DNA of 64,000 bases from Halomonas alimentaria (GCF_009902005.1 NZ_WUTT01000001.1:1042772-1106771); one strand, 5' to 3'; shown: positions 46,607 to 55,371, counted from the first letter of the stretch. Notes: generated from the letters alone by a model not told the origin. Translations and numbers: made by a program.

Positions 46607-47761
46607 CTACTTTCGTTGCAGGCGCTCGCCCAGTGCCGCCATGAAGCGCACTCCCGCCTCGAGCTGCTCATGCTCGATGTACTCGTCCGGCTGATGGGCC
46701 TGACTGATGCTGCCTGGGCCGCAGATCACCGTGGGCAGCCCCTGGCGCTGGAACTGGCCGGCCTCGGTGGCGTAGGCCACCGCCCCGGCGGGACGCTCGC
46801 CGAGCAGGGCGTTGCACAGCGCCAGCACCTCGGTGTTGTTGTCGTCGGCCAGCGCCGGCACCGTCTGGTTGAGCGCCTGGGTGACGATGCTCGCCTCCGG
46901 CGCGCGGCTCCGCATCTCGGCCTCGAGCTCGGCGGCTCGGGCCTCGACCCGGTCGATCAGGTCCTCGAAGCGATCCGAGGGCAGGTGGCGGATCTCCCAC
47001 TCGAAGGTGCACTCCCGGGCCATGATGTTGATCGCCGTGCCGCCGCTGATCTTGCCCACGTGCAGGCTCGAGTGCACCACATTGAAGGCCTCGTCGACCC
47101 GCCCTTCGGCGCGCAGCTCGGCCATCACCTCCTCGATATAGGTGACCAGCCGCGCCGCCACATGGATCGCCGAGACCCCCTGGTTGACCTGGCTGGAGTG
47201 GCTGGCGCGGCCGGTGACCGTGGTACGCAGGTTGGTGGCCCCCTTGTGGGCCACCACCGGGTGCATGAGGGTCGGCTCGCCGACGATGACCGCCGCCGGC
47301 AGCGGGTGCTCGGCCATCAGCTTCTCGATCATACGCGGCGCGCCGATGCAGCCCACCTCCTCGTCGTAGGAGAGCGCCAGCCAGATCGGCGTCTCGAGCT
47401 CCATGCTCACCCAGCGCGGCACCTCGGCCAGGGCGCAGGCGATGAAGCCCTTCATGTCGCAGGTGCCGCGGGCATACAGGCGACCATCCCCCTTGTCGGT
47501 CAGGGTGAAGGGATCGGTGGCCCAGGGCTGGCCCTCCACCGGCACCACGTCGGTATGGCCCGAGAGCACCACGCCACCGGCCACGTCCGGGCCGATGCGC
47601 GCCAGCAGGTTGGCCTTGCGACCGTCGTCACTCTCCACCCGCCAGTGCACCACGTCGTGTTTGTCGAGCCAGGCTTCGACCCACTCGATCAGGGCCAGGT
47701 TGGAATCTCGCGAGACGGTGGGAAAGCCCACCAGGCGGTCGAGCATCTCGGCGGCGGTCAT
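46607..47761 (-). CDS. argE: Acetylornithine deacetylase (ArgE)
   Basis: 384 residues. M20 peptidase fold: zinc ligands in SGHTDVVPV, GRLYARGTCDMKGF and SYDEEVGC, and the lid-domain region. ArgE hydrolyses N-acetylornithine in arginine synthesis. Since many gammaproteobacteria in this group have ArgJ, a related role cannot be excluded, but length and motifs fit ArgE. Divergent from the ene-reductase gene. Confidence 0.92.
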   Translation of the reverse strand: MTAAEMLDRLVGFPTVSRDSNLALIEWVEAWLDKHDVVHWRVESDDGRKANLLARIGPDVAGGVVLSGHTDVVPVEGQPWATDPFTLTDKGDGRLYARGTCDMKGFIACALAEVPRWVSMELETPIWLALSYDEEVGCIGAPRMIEKLMAEHPLPAAVIVGEPTLMHPVVAHKGATNLRTTVTGRASHSSQVNQGVSAIHVAARLVTYIEEVMAELRAEGRVDEAFNVVHSSLHVGKISGGTAINIMARECTFEWEIRHLPSDRFEDLIDRVEARAAELEAEMRSRAPEASIVTQALNQTVPALADDNNTEVLALCNALLGERPAGAVAYATEAGQFQRQGLPTVICGPGSISQAHQPDEYIEHEQLEAGVRFMAALGERLQRK

Positions 47762-47960
47762 GCTGCACTCCTGAACTGGGGAAGAGAATCGCAGCAGACT
47801 ACCACGCCGGCGGGGCGGGCCGAAGGCGGGGCAGGGTGCCTGGGTGATAGCGCCAGGCTATCTGGTCGATCCTCTCTCTGGTTTGGCGCTGGCCGTTAAC
47901 AGGCTTATGGTGTGTCGCATCTTCATTCAGTGAAATACCCTTTGCCTCAGGAGGCGATCC

Positions 47961-49094
47961 ATGACCGACACATCCCTGCGCAACCCCGGGCTGTTCACGC
48001 CGCTGCAGATCGGCAGCTTGACCCTGCCCAACCGGGTGATCATGGCGCCGCTGACCCGCTCGCGCACGCCGGACAGCGTGCCCGGCAAGCTGCAGCAGGC
48101 CTACTATGGCCAGCGCGCCGGGGCGGGCCTGATCATCAGCGAGGCGACCAACATCTCGCCCACTGCTCGTGGCTATGTCTATACCCCGGGCATCTGGACC
48201 GACGCCCAGGAAGCCGGCTGGCGTGACGTGGTCGAGGCCGTGCACGCCAAGGGCGGGCGCATCGCCCTGCAGCTGTGGCACGTCGGCCGCGTCTCCCACG
48301 AGATGGTTCAGCCCGACGGCCAGCCGCCCGTGGCCCCCAGCGCCCTGAAGGGCGAGGGCGCGGAGTGCTTCGTCGAGTTCGAGGACGGCACGGCGGGGCC
48401 GCACCCCACCAGCACCCCGCGGGCGCTTGAGACCGACGAGATCCCCGGCATCGTCGAGGACTATCGCCAGGCCGCCGTGCGCGCCAAGCGCGCCGGCTTC
48501 GACATGGTCGAGGTCCACGCCGCCAACGCCTACCTGCTCAACCAGTTCCTGGCTACCGGCACCAACCAGCGCACCGACCAATATGGTGGCTCGCTGGAGA
48601 ATCGGGCCCGCTTCCCGCTGCAGGTGGTCGATGCGGTGGCCGAGGTGTTCGGCCCCGAGCGGGTCGGTATCCGCCTGACGCCGTTCCTCGAACTGTTCGG
48701 CCTTACCGACGACGAGCCCGAGGAAATGGCCAACTACCTGGCCGATGAGCTCAATCGTCGCGGCCTGGCCTATCTCCACTTCAACGAGCCCGGCTTCGCG
48801 GGTGCCGACATCACCTACCCCGAGGGCTTCCGCGAGCAGATGCGCGAGTGCTTCAAGGGCGGGCTGATCTACTGCGGCGGCTATGACGCCGAACGCGCCC
48901 AGACGCGCCTCGAAGAGAACAGCGCCGACGCCATCGCCTTTGGCCGCCCCTTCATCGCCAACCCCGACCTGCCCGAGCGCTTCCGGGTGGGCGCCGCGCT
49001 CAATGAGCCGGAACACGCCACCTTCTACGGCGGCGCCGAGGAGGGCTACACCGACTATCCCTTCCTCGACAACGGCTACGACCGCCTCGGCTGA
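47961..49094 (+). CDS. nemA: Alkene reductase, old yellow enzyme family (NemA-like)
   Basis: 377 residues, TIM barrel with FMN. LFTPLQIGSLTLPNRVIMAPLTRSR-type start, QLWHVGRVSH, HAANAYLLNQFL, TDQYGGSLENRARF and IAFGRPFIANPDLP. Reduces activated C=C bonds or nitro compounds with NADPH. AGGAGG ribosome binding site; ends at a perfect 16-bp hairpin. Confidence 0.93.
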   Translation: MTDTSLRNPGLFTPLQIGSLTLPNRVIMAPLTRSRTPDSVPGKLQQAYYGQRAGAGLIISEATNISPTARGYVYTPGIWTDAQEAGWRDVVEAVHAKGGRIALQLWHVGRVSHEMVQPDGQPPVAPSALKGEGAECFVEFEDGTAGPHPTSTPRALETDEIPGIVEDYRQAAVRAKRAGFDMVEVHAANAYLLNQFLATGTNQRTDQYGGSLENRARFPLQVVDAVAEVFGPERVGIRLTPFLELFGLTDDEPEEMANYLADELNRRGLAYLHFNEPGFAGADITYPEGFREQMRECFKGGLIYCGGYDAERAQTRLEENSADAIAFGRPFIANPDLPERFRVGAALNEPEHATFYGGAEEGYTDYPFLDNGYDRLG

Positions 49095-49116
49095 CCCAAC
49101 GCCAGCCAGCCGCTGA

Positions 49117-49154
49117 ACGCCACAAGCCCGGCCATCGAGCCGGGCTTGTGGCGT
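49117..49154 (+). terminator. Hairpin terminator after nemA
   Basis: Perfect 16-bp stem ACGCCACAAGCCCGGC/GCCGGGCTTGTGGCGT with loop CATCGA. No T-run, yet it is one of the strongest structures in the window. Confidence 0.75.
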
Positions 49155-49305
49155 GATGGGAGAGCGGTAAGAGTCACTGTTTTGGTGATTGGCGCCCTTC
49201 AACGCCAGGGCGTAGCATCCATTGAATGCATCGCCAAGGGTCGCCACCGGGGGCTGTCGTCGCTAGACCCAGGCAGGCACAGGCCGGGGAATCGGGGAGC
49301 AGGAC

Positions 49306-50331
49306 ATGAATACCAATAGCCAGGCACCCATCGTCATCTATCAGGAGGCCGATCAGCAGGTCGAGGTACGCCTGGACGTGGAGCAGAACACCGTCTGGCT
49401 GAGCCAGCGGCAGATGGCAGAGGTCTTCGATACATCCACCGATAACATCAGCCTGCACTTGAAGAACATCTACTTTGATGCGGAGCTTGATGAAACGGCA
49501 ACTACCGAGGAATCCTCGGTAGTTCGTCAGGAAGGGCATCGGCAGGTGAGGCGGCGCGTCAGACACTACAACCTCGATGCCATCATCTCGGTGGGCTACC
49601 GCGTCAACTCCCGGCGCGCCGTGCAGTTCCGCCAGTGGGCCACCCGCGTGCTGCGCGAGCACCTCACCCAGGGCTGGACGCTGAACCGCCAGCGCTTCGA
49701 GGAGAACGCCCGCGAGCTGGAGGCCGCCATGGCTTTGGTGCGCAAGACTGCCGGCAGCCCGGCACTGGATGCCGCCAGCGGACGGGGCCTCGTCGATATC
49801 GTCACCCGTTACGCCCAGACCTTCCTGCTGCTGCAGCGCTACGACGAGGGCCTGCTCACCGAACCTCATGCCCAGGCCGGCGGCCGACTGCCGACACTGA
49901 ACGAGGTCCGCACGGCACTGGCGTCTCTGAAGGCCGAGTTGATCGCCAAGGGCGAGGCCACAGACCTGTTCGCCCGGGAGCGCGGCGACGGCCTCGATGC
50001 GCTGCTAGGCAACCTCGATCAGACGATCTTCGGCGAACCGGCCTACCCCTCGGTAGAGGCCAAGGCGGCGCACCTGCTCTATTTCGTGGTCAAGAACCAC
50101 CCCTTCGCCGATGGCAACAAGCGCAGCGCGGCCTATCTGTTCGTCGACTTCCTCTATCGTAACAATCGCCTGCTCAATGCCCACGGCGAGGTGGTGGTCA
50201 ACGACGTGGGCCTCGCCGCCCTGACGCTGCTCATCGCCGAGTCCGATCCCGCCAACAAGGAAACCATGGTCCGGCTGATCATGAACATGTTGGCCAGCCC
50301 GGAAGCTCGAGTTTCAGGAGAGTCTGTATGA
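49306..50331 (+). CDS. RhuM-Fic domain protein
   Basis: 341 residues. N-terminal RhuM domain (about 10-130: VEVRLDVEQNTVWLSQRQMAEVF and YNLDAIISVGYRVNSRRAVQFRQW), a middle helical linker, and a C-terminal Fic/Doc domain with the complete active-site motif HPFADGNKRS (265-274). Fic proteins transfer AMP or other groups to target hydroxyls. No clear inhibitory (S/T)xxxE(G/N) helix was found in this protein, and no separate antitoxin precedes it. Its stop overlaps the PhzF gene (ATGA), so the two are made together, an unusual partner. Confidence 0.9.
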   Translation: MNTNSQAPIVIYQEADQQVEVRLDVEQNTVWLSQRQMAEVFDTSTDNISLHLKNIYFDAELDETATTEESSVVRQEGHRQVRRRVRHYNLDAIISVGYRVNSRRAVQFRQWATRVLREHLTQGWTLNRQRFEENARELEAAMALVRKTAGSPALDAASGRGLVDIVTRYAQTFLLLQRYDEGLLTEPHAQAGGRLPTLNEVRTALASLKAELIAKGEATDLFARERGDGLDALLGNLDQTIFGEPAYPSVEAKAAHLLYFVVKNHPFADGNKRSAAYLFVDFLYRNNRLLNAHGEVVVNDVGLAALTLLIAESDPANKETMVRLIMNMLASPEARVSGESV

Positions 50332-51212
50332 CCGAGTATTCCCTGCTAGATGTCTTTACCGACCGAGCCTTTGCTGGCAACCCGCTGGCGGTTTTCCCCT
50401 ACGCCGAGGGCCTCGCCTCTGGCACGATGCAGGCCATCGCCAACGAGCTGAACCTCTCCGAGACGGTGTTCGTCGGTGAGGCAATCGGCCAGCATCGCTA
50501 CCCCATCCGCATCTTCACGCCCACCGAGGAGCTGCCCTTCGCTGGTCACCCGACGATCGGCACTGCCCACTTGCTGGTTGCGCTGGGCTTGGCCGAGCGG
50601 GGATGCCCGCTGATTCTCGAGGCTGGCGTCGGCCCTATCGTCGTTGAGTTCGACAACGAACTGGCTAGATTTACCACGGCGGCGCCGTTCAGCAGCCTGC
50701 CGAGCTCCTTGAATCGGACTGCTGCCGCACAACTGCTGGGGCTGAGGGCACACCAAGTCCTGAGCGAGCCGGTGCTCGCCTCCTGCGGGCTGCCCTATCA
50801 TCTGGTCGAGCTCGCGTCGTTTGAGGCCCTCGAGCGGGCACGGCCATCGCCGGGCATCTGGTCGGAGTGGGTCTCACCCAGCGGCCACGAGCAGGTCTAT
50901 CTCTATGTGGTCGGCAAGGGGGCCGGTGCATCACCCTTCGTGAGGGCCCGGATGTTTTCCACCCCGGGTGGCGTGCGCGAAGATCCGGCCACCGGCAGTG
51001 CGGCGGCGGCCCTGGCGGGGTACCTGGCGCAGAACAGAGGAGTTGGTCGATGGCGCTGGCAGATCGAGCAGGGCATCGAGATGGGTCGCCCAAGCCGCAT
51101 CCTTGCCGAGGCCGAGCGTACCGAAGACGAGTTTTCGATTCGCATTGAGGGAGAGGCAGTGATCGTGGGACGCGGGACGCTGCTTCTGCAAGAATCATCG
51201 GAGATCCCATGA
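50328..51212 (+). CDS. PhzF family epimerase/isomerase
   Basis: 294 residues. PhzF hallmarks DVFTDRAFAGNPLAVF, ETVFV (catalytic Glu region), FTPTEELPFAGHPTIG and DPATGSAAAALAGYL. The family covers phenazine isomerase PhzF and many proteins of unknown substrate; no other phenazine gene is present. Overlaps Fic upstream and a small membrane protein downstream by 4 bp each. Slightly lower GC than the core genes. Confidence 0.92.
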   Translation: MTEYSLLDVFTDRAFAGNPLAVFPYAEGLASGTMQAIANELNLSETVFVGEAIGQHRYPIRIFTPTEELPFAGHPTIGTAHLLVALGLAERGCPLILEAGVGPIVVEFDNELARFTTAAPFSSLPSSLNRTAAAQLLGLRAHQVLSEPVLASCGLPYHLVELASFEALERARPSPGIWSEWVSPSGHEQVYLYVVGKGAGASPFVRARMFSTPGGVREDPATGSAAAALAGYLAQNRGVGRWRWQIEQGIEMGRPSRILAEAERTEDEFSIRIEGEAVIVGRGTLLLQESSEIP

Positions 51213-51673
51213 AGCCCTTCTCCATCCTGCTGATCCGCCTGCTGGGTCTCTATCTCTTCCTGAAGACCCTGTTCTCGGTGCTGCCGGCGCTGCTGGGCCC
51301 GAATGTCGGGGAGTTCTGGTCAGCCGAGCTACTGCCGGTGCTGATCTCCACGGTGGCGATACCCATGGTGGGCGGTGTGTTGCTGTGGTGCTTCGCCGGG
51401 CGGCTGGCGGAGAGGCTGCATGGCGCTGGGGGAGTGGATGACGGGGCGAGCGGCCGCATCGCGGACGAGGATCTGGTGCGTGCCGGCACCTTCCTGATCG
51501 GTGTGTACCTGGTGGTGCGCCACGTCGGCATGCTGGTGGCGGCCTACACGGGCGCGGGTGCCGTCGCCTATGACGCCCTGGTCGTGGTGGTGCTGGGCCT
51601 CGGCATGATGCTGGGCAATGGTGGCATAGCCGTGCTCTACCGCCGGATCAAGTATCTGGGAGTCGGTCGGTAG
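51209..51673 (+). CDS. Small membrane protein of unknown function
   Basis: 154 residues, four predicted helices (about 8-28, 45-65, 90-110, 120-142) and a loop rich in Gly, Asp and Glu (GGVDDGASGRIADED). Not recognised. ATGA overlap with the PhzF gene makes it the third member of the Fic-PhzF operon. Confidence 0.75.
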   Translation: MKPFSILLIRLLGLYLFLKTLFSVLPALLGPNVGEFWSAELLPVLISTVAIPMVGGVLLWCFAGRLAERLHGAGGVDDGASGRIADEDLVRAGTFLIGVYLVVRHVGMLVAAYTGAGAVAYDALVVVVLGLGMMLGNGGIAVLYRRIKYLGVGR

Positions 51674-51688
51674 GGAGAAGGCGCCCGC

Positions 51689-52276
51689 CTACCGGCCCTC
51701 TTCGCCGAAGGTGTGCACCTCTCGGAACCAGTCGTCGACCTGCTTCTGGCTCATCCCCTCCACGCCACCGATCAGCGTCTCGCGTATCGGTGACAGGCCG
51801 ACGAAGCCGAGGATGTTGCGTTCCAGCGACTTGAGGCTGTGGGCCCGGTAGAGGTGGCGGTAGATGGCGGCCGGCATGCCCATTGTCACGATGACCCGTG
51901 CCGAGCGACCGGTCAGCCCTTTCTTGCCCAGGGGGTTGTCTTCCTCGTACTCGAAGGCGAAGCCCGGGCGCAGTACCTGCTCCAGGAAGCCCTTGACCAT
52001 GGCCGGCATGTCGCCAAGCCACAGGGGGAAGATGAGCACCAGGTGCTGGCACCAGCCGATGGCCTGCTGGGCCTCGGCCAGGCTGTCGGGGAGGGGCGAG
52101 TGCTCCCACTCCTGCTGGCTGCGAATCAGGGGGAACTCAAGGCTGGCCAGGTCGATCTGGCGGATCTCGTGGCCCTTCTGCTCCGCGCCGGCGCGGTAGT
52201 GGTCGGCCAGGGCGTGGCAGAGGTGAGTTTCGCTGCGGTCGGGGTGGCCCTGCAGGATCAGGATGCGCTGGTGCAT
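51689..52276 (-). CDS. NAD(P)H dehydrogenase (quinone)-like flavoprotein
   Basis: 195 residues. Flavodoxin-like fold of the MdaB/KefF/YwqN group: ILILQGHPDRSETHLC start, FPLWLGDMPAMVKGFLEQVLRPGFAF (typical FMN/quinone-reductase motif). Reduces quinones or a similar acceptor. Upstream on the same strand is an FNR-like sequence TTGATGTCGGTCAA. Convergent with the small membrane protein gene. Confidence 0.88.
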   Translation of the reverse strand: MHQRILILQGHPDRSETHLCHALADHYRAGAEQKGHEIRQIDLASLEFPLIRSQQEWEHSPLPDSLAEAQQAIGWCQHLVLIFPLWLGDMPAMVKGFLEQVLRPGFAFEYEEDNPLGKKGLTGRSARVIVTMGMPAAIYRHLYRAHSLKSLERNILGFVGLSPIRETLIGGVEGMSQKQVDDWFREVHTFGEEGR

Positions 52277-52341
52277 GGCGACGACCTCTCGGTGAGGCAG
52301 GGGGCTTCACCCTCAGCGTAGTCGTCCGGCCGGTGATCACC

Positions 52342-52355
52342 TTGACCGACATCAA
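52342..52355 (-). promoter_or_regulatory. FNR/Anr-like site before the flavoprotein gene
   Basis: On the minus strand TTGATGTCGGTCAA, one mismatch from TTGAT-N4-ATCAA, about 66 bp before the start of the quinone reductase-like gene. Confidence 0.4.
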
Positions 52356-52405
52356 GGCATGGGCAGCGCGGGAACTGCGGCCGCATCAGGTGGCCACCGG
52401 TTGAA

Positions 52406-52723
52406 TCAGATGCCGGTGATCAGGAAGTCGACGGCGGTCATGATCCGATCGCGATAGATGCCAAGGTCATGCACGGATTCGCCGAGTCGCTTCCTTTCGA
52501 TTCCGGCGAGCTCCTGCGTCATGGCGATGTAATGTTCACCATCTATCTCGATGACGGGATTCAAGTAGGTCATTCGCACACTTTCGGCTTGAGTGACAGG
52601 GCAGAGGGGCACGACAACCGTGGTGCGTAGTTCTTCCAGCAGGTCGCTCTGGATATCAAGCAGGTAGGGGTATCGATGTCGTGAGGCCGGATTCCGGTTT
52701 TCGTAGGCGTTGAACTGAGCCAT
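52406..52723 (-). CDS. ccdB: CcdB-like toxin
   Basis: 105 residues with CcdB features (MAQFNAYENRNPASRHRYPYLLDIQSDLL, TTVVVPLCPV, LNPVIEIDGEHYIAMTQELAGI). F-plasmid CcdB poisons DNA gyrase through its C-terminal Trp-Gly-Ile; here the end is ITGI, so the Trp is replaced by Thr. Whether it still attacks gyrase is doubtful. Start overlaps the ccdA stop by one base. Confidence 0.9.
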   Translation of the reverse strand: MAQFNAYENRNPASRHRYPYLLDIQSDLLEELRTTVVVPLCPVTQAESVRMTYLNPVIEIDGEHYIAMTQELAGIERKRLGESVHDLGIYRDRIMTAVDFLITGI

Positions 52724-52968
52724 CAGAACTGTCGCTCGCCATCACCGAAGGTGCCGTTCTCTTCGACGAACTGGTTGTAGGCACGAATGGCATCGGTGTT
52801 TTCCTGTTGCCACCGTGCGCGTTGCTCTGCACGTACCTTTTCCGTCAGCGCGCTTTCGAAGGTGGCCGAGAGGTTGATCCCCAGGCGCCTTGCACGTTGG
52901 AGCAGGTCGCTGTTGATGCTGACATTGGTGGCCTTCTTGGGTGCCGTGACATCGAAGAGTGGCGACAT
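52723..52968 (-). CDS. ccdA: CcdA-like antitoxin
   Basis: 81 residues: N-terminal ribbon-helix-helix (KKATNVSINSDLLQRARRLGINLSATFESAL), C-terminal toxin-binding tail ending ENGTFGDGERQF. First gene of the ccdAB operon; a perfect inverted repeat 28 bp upstream is the likely operator. Confidence 0.92.
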   Translation of the reverse strand: MSPLFDVTAPKKATNVSINSDLLQRARRLGINLSATFESALTEKVRAEQRARWQQENTDAIRAYNQFVEENGTFGDGERQF

Positions 52969-52995
52969 GGAAAAGTCTCCTGTTTCGAAGGGTTA

Positions 52996-53014
52996 TGCGC
53001 ATAGCTTATGCGCA
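52996..53014. promoter_or_regulatory. ccdAB operator (inverted repeat)
   Basis: TGCGCATA-GCT-TATGCGCA, perfect 8-bp inverted repeat with a 3-base spacer, 28 bp before the ccdA start. The same bases also form a direct repeat TTATGCGCA-TAGC-TTATGCGCA. Ribbon-helix-helix antitoxins bind such sites. Confidence 0.65.
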
Positions 53015-53062
53015 CCGATATTGCCCGGCAAGGGTGCTATCTGCGGGTTATCCCTCGAGCAT

Positions 53063-53173
53063 TCACTCCCTCTCATCCCGCGTCGCGCGCAGCAGCACTC
53101 GGTCCATGCCGCGGGTGCTTAGTACCCGCCGGAGGGCGGAGAAGAGGTGGGTGGGCAGGGTCACCGCATAGCG
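53063..53173 (-). pseudogene. Detached C-terminal tail of the adjacent SDR gene
   Basis: In a frame different from the upstream SDR, the minus strand reads without stops RYAVTLPTHLF-SALRRVLSTRGMDRVLLRATRDE, the characteristic tail of YbbO-like SDRs. It follows the LGP of the truncated gene directly, which implies an out-of-frame deletion of roughly 20 codons at about 53173. Confidence 0.75.
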
Positions 53174-53871
53174 GGGCCCAGGGTGAAGGCACCTTTGCCG
53201 TCCTGGCTGGCCAGGCGTGCCTCCACCTTGTGGTAGGTCTCGGCATGGGCGCTGTGTCGGGTATCGATGTTGGCGCGAAAGGCGCGGTGGGCGTTCTCGC
53301 GGAAGCGACTGGTGATGGGGCCTGGCTGGATCAGGCTGATATGGATGCCGCTGCCGAGAAGCTCCTGGCGCAGGGTGTCGGTGAGGCCTTCGAGGGCGAA
53401 CTTGGAGCAGACGTAGGCGCCGCGGTAGGGCAGGGCGGCGAAGCCCAGTACCGAGCTGTTGTGCACGATGCGCCCGTGCCCCTGGGCACGCATCATCGGC
53501 AGCACCCGGGTGGTGAGCTCGTGGGTGCCGAGCAGGTTGGTCTCGAGCTGTTGTCTCAGCACGTCGCGGGAGAGGTCCTCCACCGCGCCGGGCTGGCCGT
53601 AGGCGCCGTTGTTGAAGAGCGCCGTCAATGTGTCACCGGTGCGCTGTGCCACGCTCGCCACCGCCGCCTCGATGGAGGCGCTGCTGTCCAGGTCCAGCGT
53701 AAGTGCCTCGAAGCCCTCCTCGCGCAGCCGGGCCACATCCTCTGCCTTGCGCGCCGTGGCGAAAACCCGCCAGCCCCGCTCGGCCATGGCGTGTGCCGCG
53801 GCATGCCCGATGCCGCTGGAGCAGCCGGTGATCAGCAGGCTTCGGGTCGTCTGCGGCGGGGTGGCTGGCAT
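53161..53871 (-). CDS. Short-chain dehydrogenase (YbbO-like), C-terminally truncated
   Basis: 236 residues where close relatives have about 270. NAD(P) motif TGCSSGIGHAAA, NNGAYG, catalytic Ser, Tyr and Lys in NSSVLGFAALPYRGAYVCSKFALEGL. The Rossmann core is complete, but the reading frame ends soon after GAFTLGPAMR; the missing tail lies just beyond in another frame. Activity may survive since the catalytic residues are present, though the substrate-binding C-terminus is gone. Confidence 0.85.
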   Translation of the reverse strand: MPATPPQTTRSLLITGCSSGIGHAAAHAMAERGWRVFATARKAEDVARLREEGFEALTLDLDSSASIEAAVASVAQRTGDTLTALFNNGAYGQPGAVEDLSRDVLRQQLETNLLGTHELTTRVLPMMRAQGHGRIVHNSSVLGFAALPYRGAYVCSKFALEGLTDTLRQELLGSGIHISLIQPGPITSRFRENAHRAFRANIDTRHSAHAETYHKVEARLASQDGKGAFTLGPAMR

Positions 53872-54012
53872 GCAGTTTTCCTTTCAGTGCGGGGGAGCGA
53901 GGTGGGCCTCGACCATAGGGCCCGGGAGCCGATTCGGCAATGGTGGCCGAAAGGGAGCGTGTGGCGATGGACGGAGTGCTACGCTGCCGGTGGCGAGGAG
54001 GGGAGGCGAACC

Positions 54013-55344
54013 ATGAGCGAGCATGCCGGGCGCCGTTGGTGGTGGGTGGTGATATCGGGGGCCACGTTATCGGGGCTGGTACTGGCGGTGTGGCTGGTGC
54101 TCGAGTGGCTTACCCCCGCTCCGGTGACTGGGCGGTTGATCGAGTATCACAGTGATGCACCGGTGGCTGGCGCCACCCTGACCCTGAGCCGCCAGGGCTG
54201 GGGCCTGAGCGGCGCGGATCGACAACTGGTCTGGGACAAGCGCTACGAAACCACCGCGACCACCGATGGCGAGGGGCGCTTTCGCCTGCCGTTGCCCGGC
54301 CCGGTGTGGCTGCTGGGCAACGGCAGCGGCCGTCTCGTGGCCGAGGCGCAGGGCTTTCAGCGGCTCGATGCGGGCTATGTGGCCCCTGGCGCGGCCTTGA
54401 CCCTGCAGACGGTGGCCGAACGGAAGGAGCGCCTGCCCGGCGGTATCGCCTACCTGGGCTTGGACAAGGACGGCGAGCCCTTCGGCTGGTCCTTCATCGA
54501 CCACGCCCCGGTGCGGGGCCCGGCCGGGGCCGACCTCTTCCCCGTCGCCCTGGAGCGTGAGCCGCTGCGGGTCACCTTGGCCGCCGCCGATGGGGGCGGG
54601 CTGCACTTCGTCTCGGCCAAGGCGCAGGGGATCACCCATCCTTCCTATGACTACCTGCTGCGCTATCGTGACGCCTCGCCCGAGCCGCCTGCCGAATCCC
54701 GACTGACGCTGGACGACACCCCCGGCACGCTCTTCCTGCGCACCGCCCGGGATCGCCACGCCAAGCTCGCCTGGGAGCCGGGCGAGGCGCTGGCGATGTC
54801 CGGCAGCGTGCCGGGGCTCGATGCCAGCAGCGAGCGGCTGCTCTCCTTGCGCTTCGTCTATCGTCCCGGGCCGGGGAGTTCTGTGGTGTACCAGCCACCG
54901 CTACGGCCGATGGAGCCCGTTCGCGCCGCGCTGCTGGCTTCCCTGCCCGAGCAGGGAGCGCCCTTCACGGGGCCGCGTGCCTTCCGGCTGGTCGTGACCG
55001 ATGCCGATGGCAGGGAACTGGAGCGCCAGCACGTCGAGCTGGCTCCAGGCGTATCGCTGGATATAGAAAGCTGTGCCCGGCAGGCGCCGTTGACCTGGCG
55101 CTTCCAGGCGATGCGCCTGGAGTACGACACGGATGGCCTGCCGCACCTGCAGTTGACGGTGGATGGCGATCGCTTCGTGCACCACTCCGCGCCACGCCTG
55201 GTCAGCACACGGGACGATACCGTGTTCGAGGTGATGGCCTTCGATCTCGACTATCGCCGCCATGACCTTCGTCTCCGCCTGCGGGAGTTGCCTGGCGAGG
55301 CAGGCCCCGCTGGCTGCATCTCGCCGCCCCAGCCGGGTCGGTAA
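54013..55344 (+). CDS. Membrane-anchored protein of unknown function
   Basis: 443 residues. One N-terminal helix (about 9-31), then an early beta-sandwich resembling a carboxypeptidase regulatory-like fold (TGRLIEYHSDAPVAGATLTL ... TTATTDGEGRFRLPLP) and a long domain with no recognised motif. GAGGGGAGG ribosome binding site. Located between the broken SDR and the DUF503 gene, probably not part of an operon. Confidence 0.75.
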   Translation: MSEHAGRRWWWVVISGATLSGLVLAVWLVLEWLTPAPVTGRLIEYHSDAPVAGATLTLSRQGWGLSGADRQLVWDKRYETTATTDGEGRFRLPLPGPVWLLGNGSGRLVAEAQGFQRLDAGYVAPGAALTLQTVAERKERLPGGIAYLGLDKDGEPFGWSFIDHAPVRGPAGADLFPVALEREPLRVTLAAADGGGLHFVSAKAQGITHPSYDYLLRYRDASPEPPAESRLTLDDTPGTLFLRTARDRHAKLAWEPGEALAMSGSVPGLDASSERLLSLRFVYRPGPGSSVVYQPPLRPMEPVRAALLASLPEQGAPFTGPRAFRLVVTDADGRELERQHVELAPGVSLDIESCARQAPLTWRFQAMRLEYDTDGLPHLQLTVDGDRFVHHSAPRLVSTRDDTVFEVMAFDLDYRRHDLRLRLRELPGEAGPAGCISPPQPGR

Positions 55345-55371
55345 GAACTGCGGCCGCATGGCGGCTCACCC

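Noticed and set aside
53008..54012. Extended N-terminus for the unknown membrane protein at 54013
   Set aside because: The extra 335 codons run antisense through the SDR gene and its tail; a strong ribosome binding site and signal anchor mark the start at 54013.
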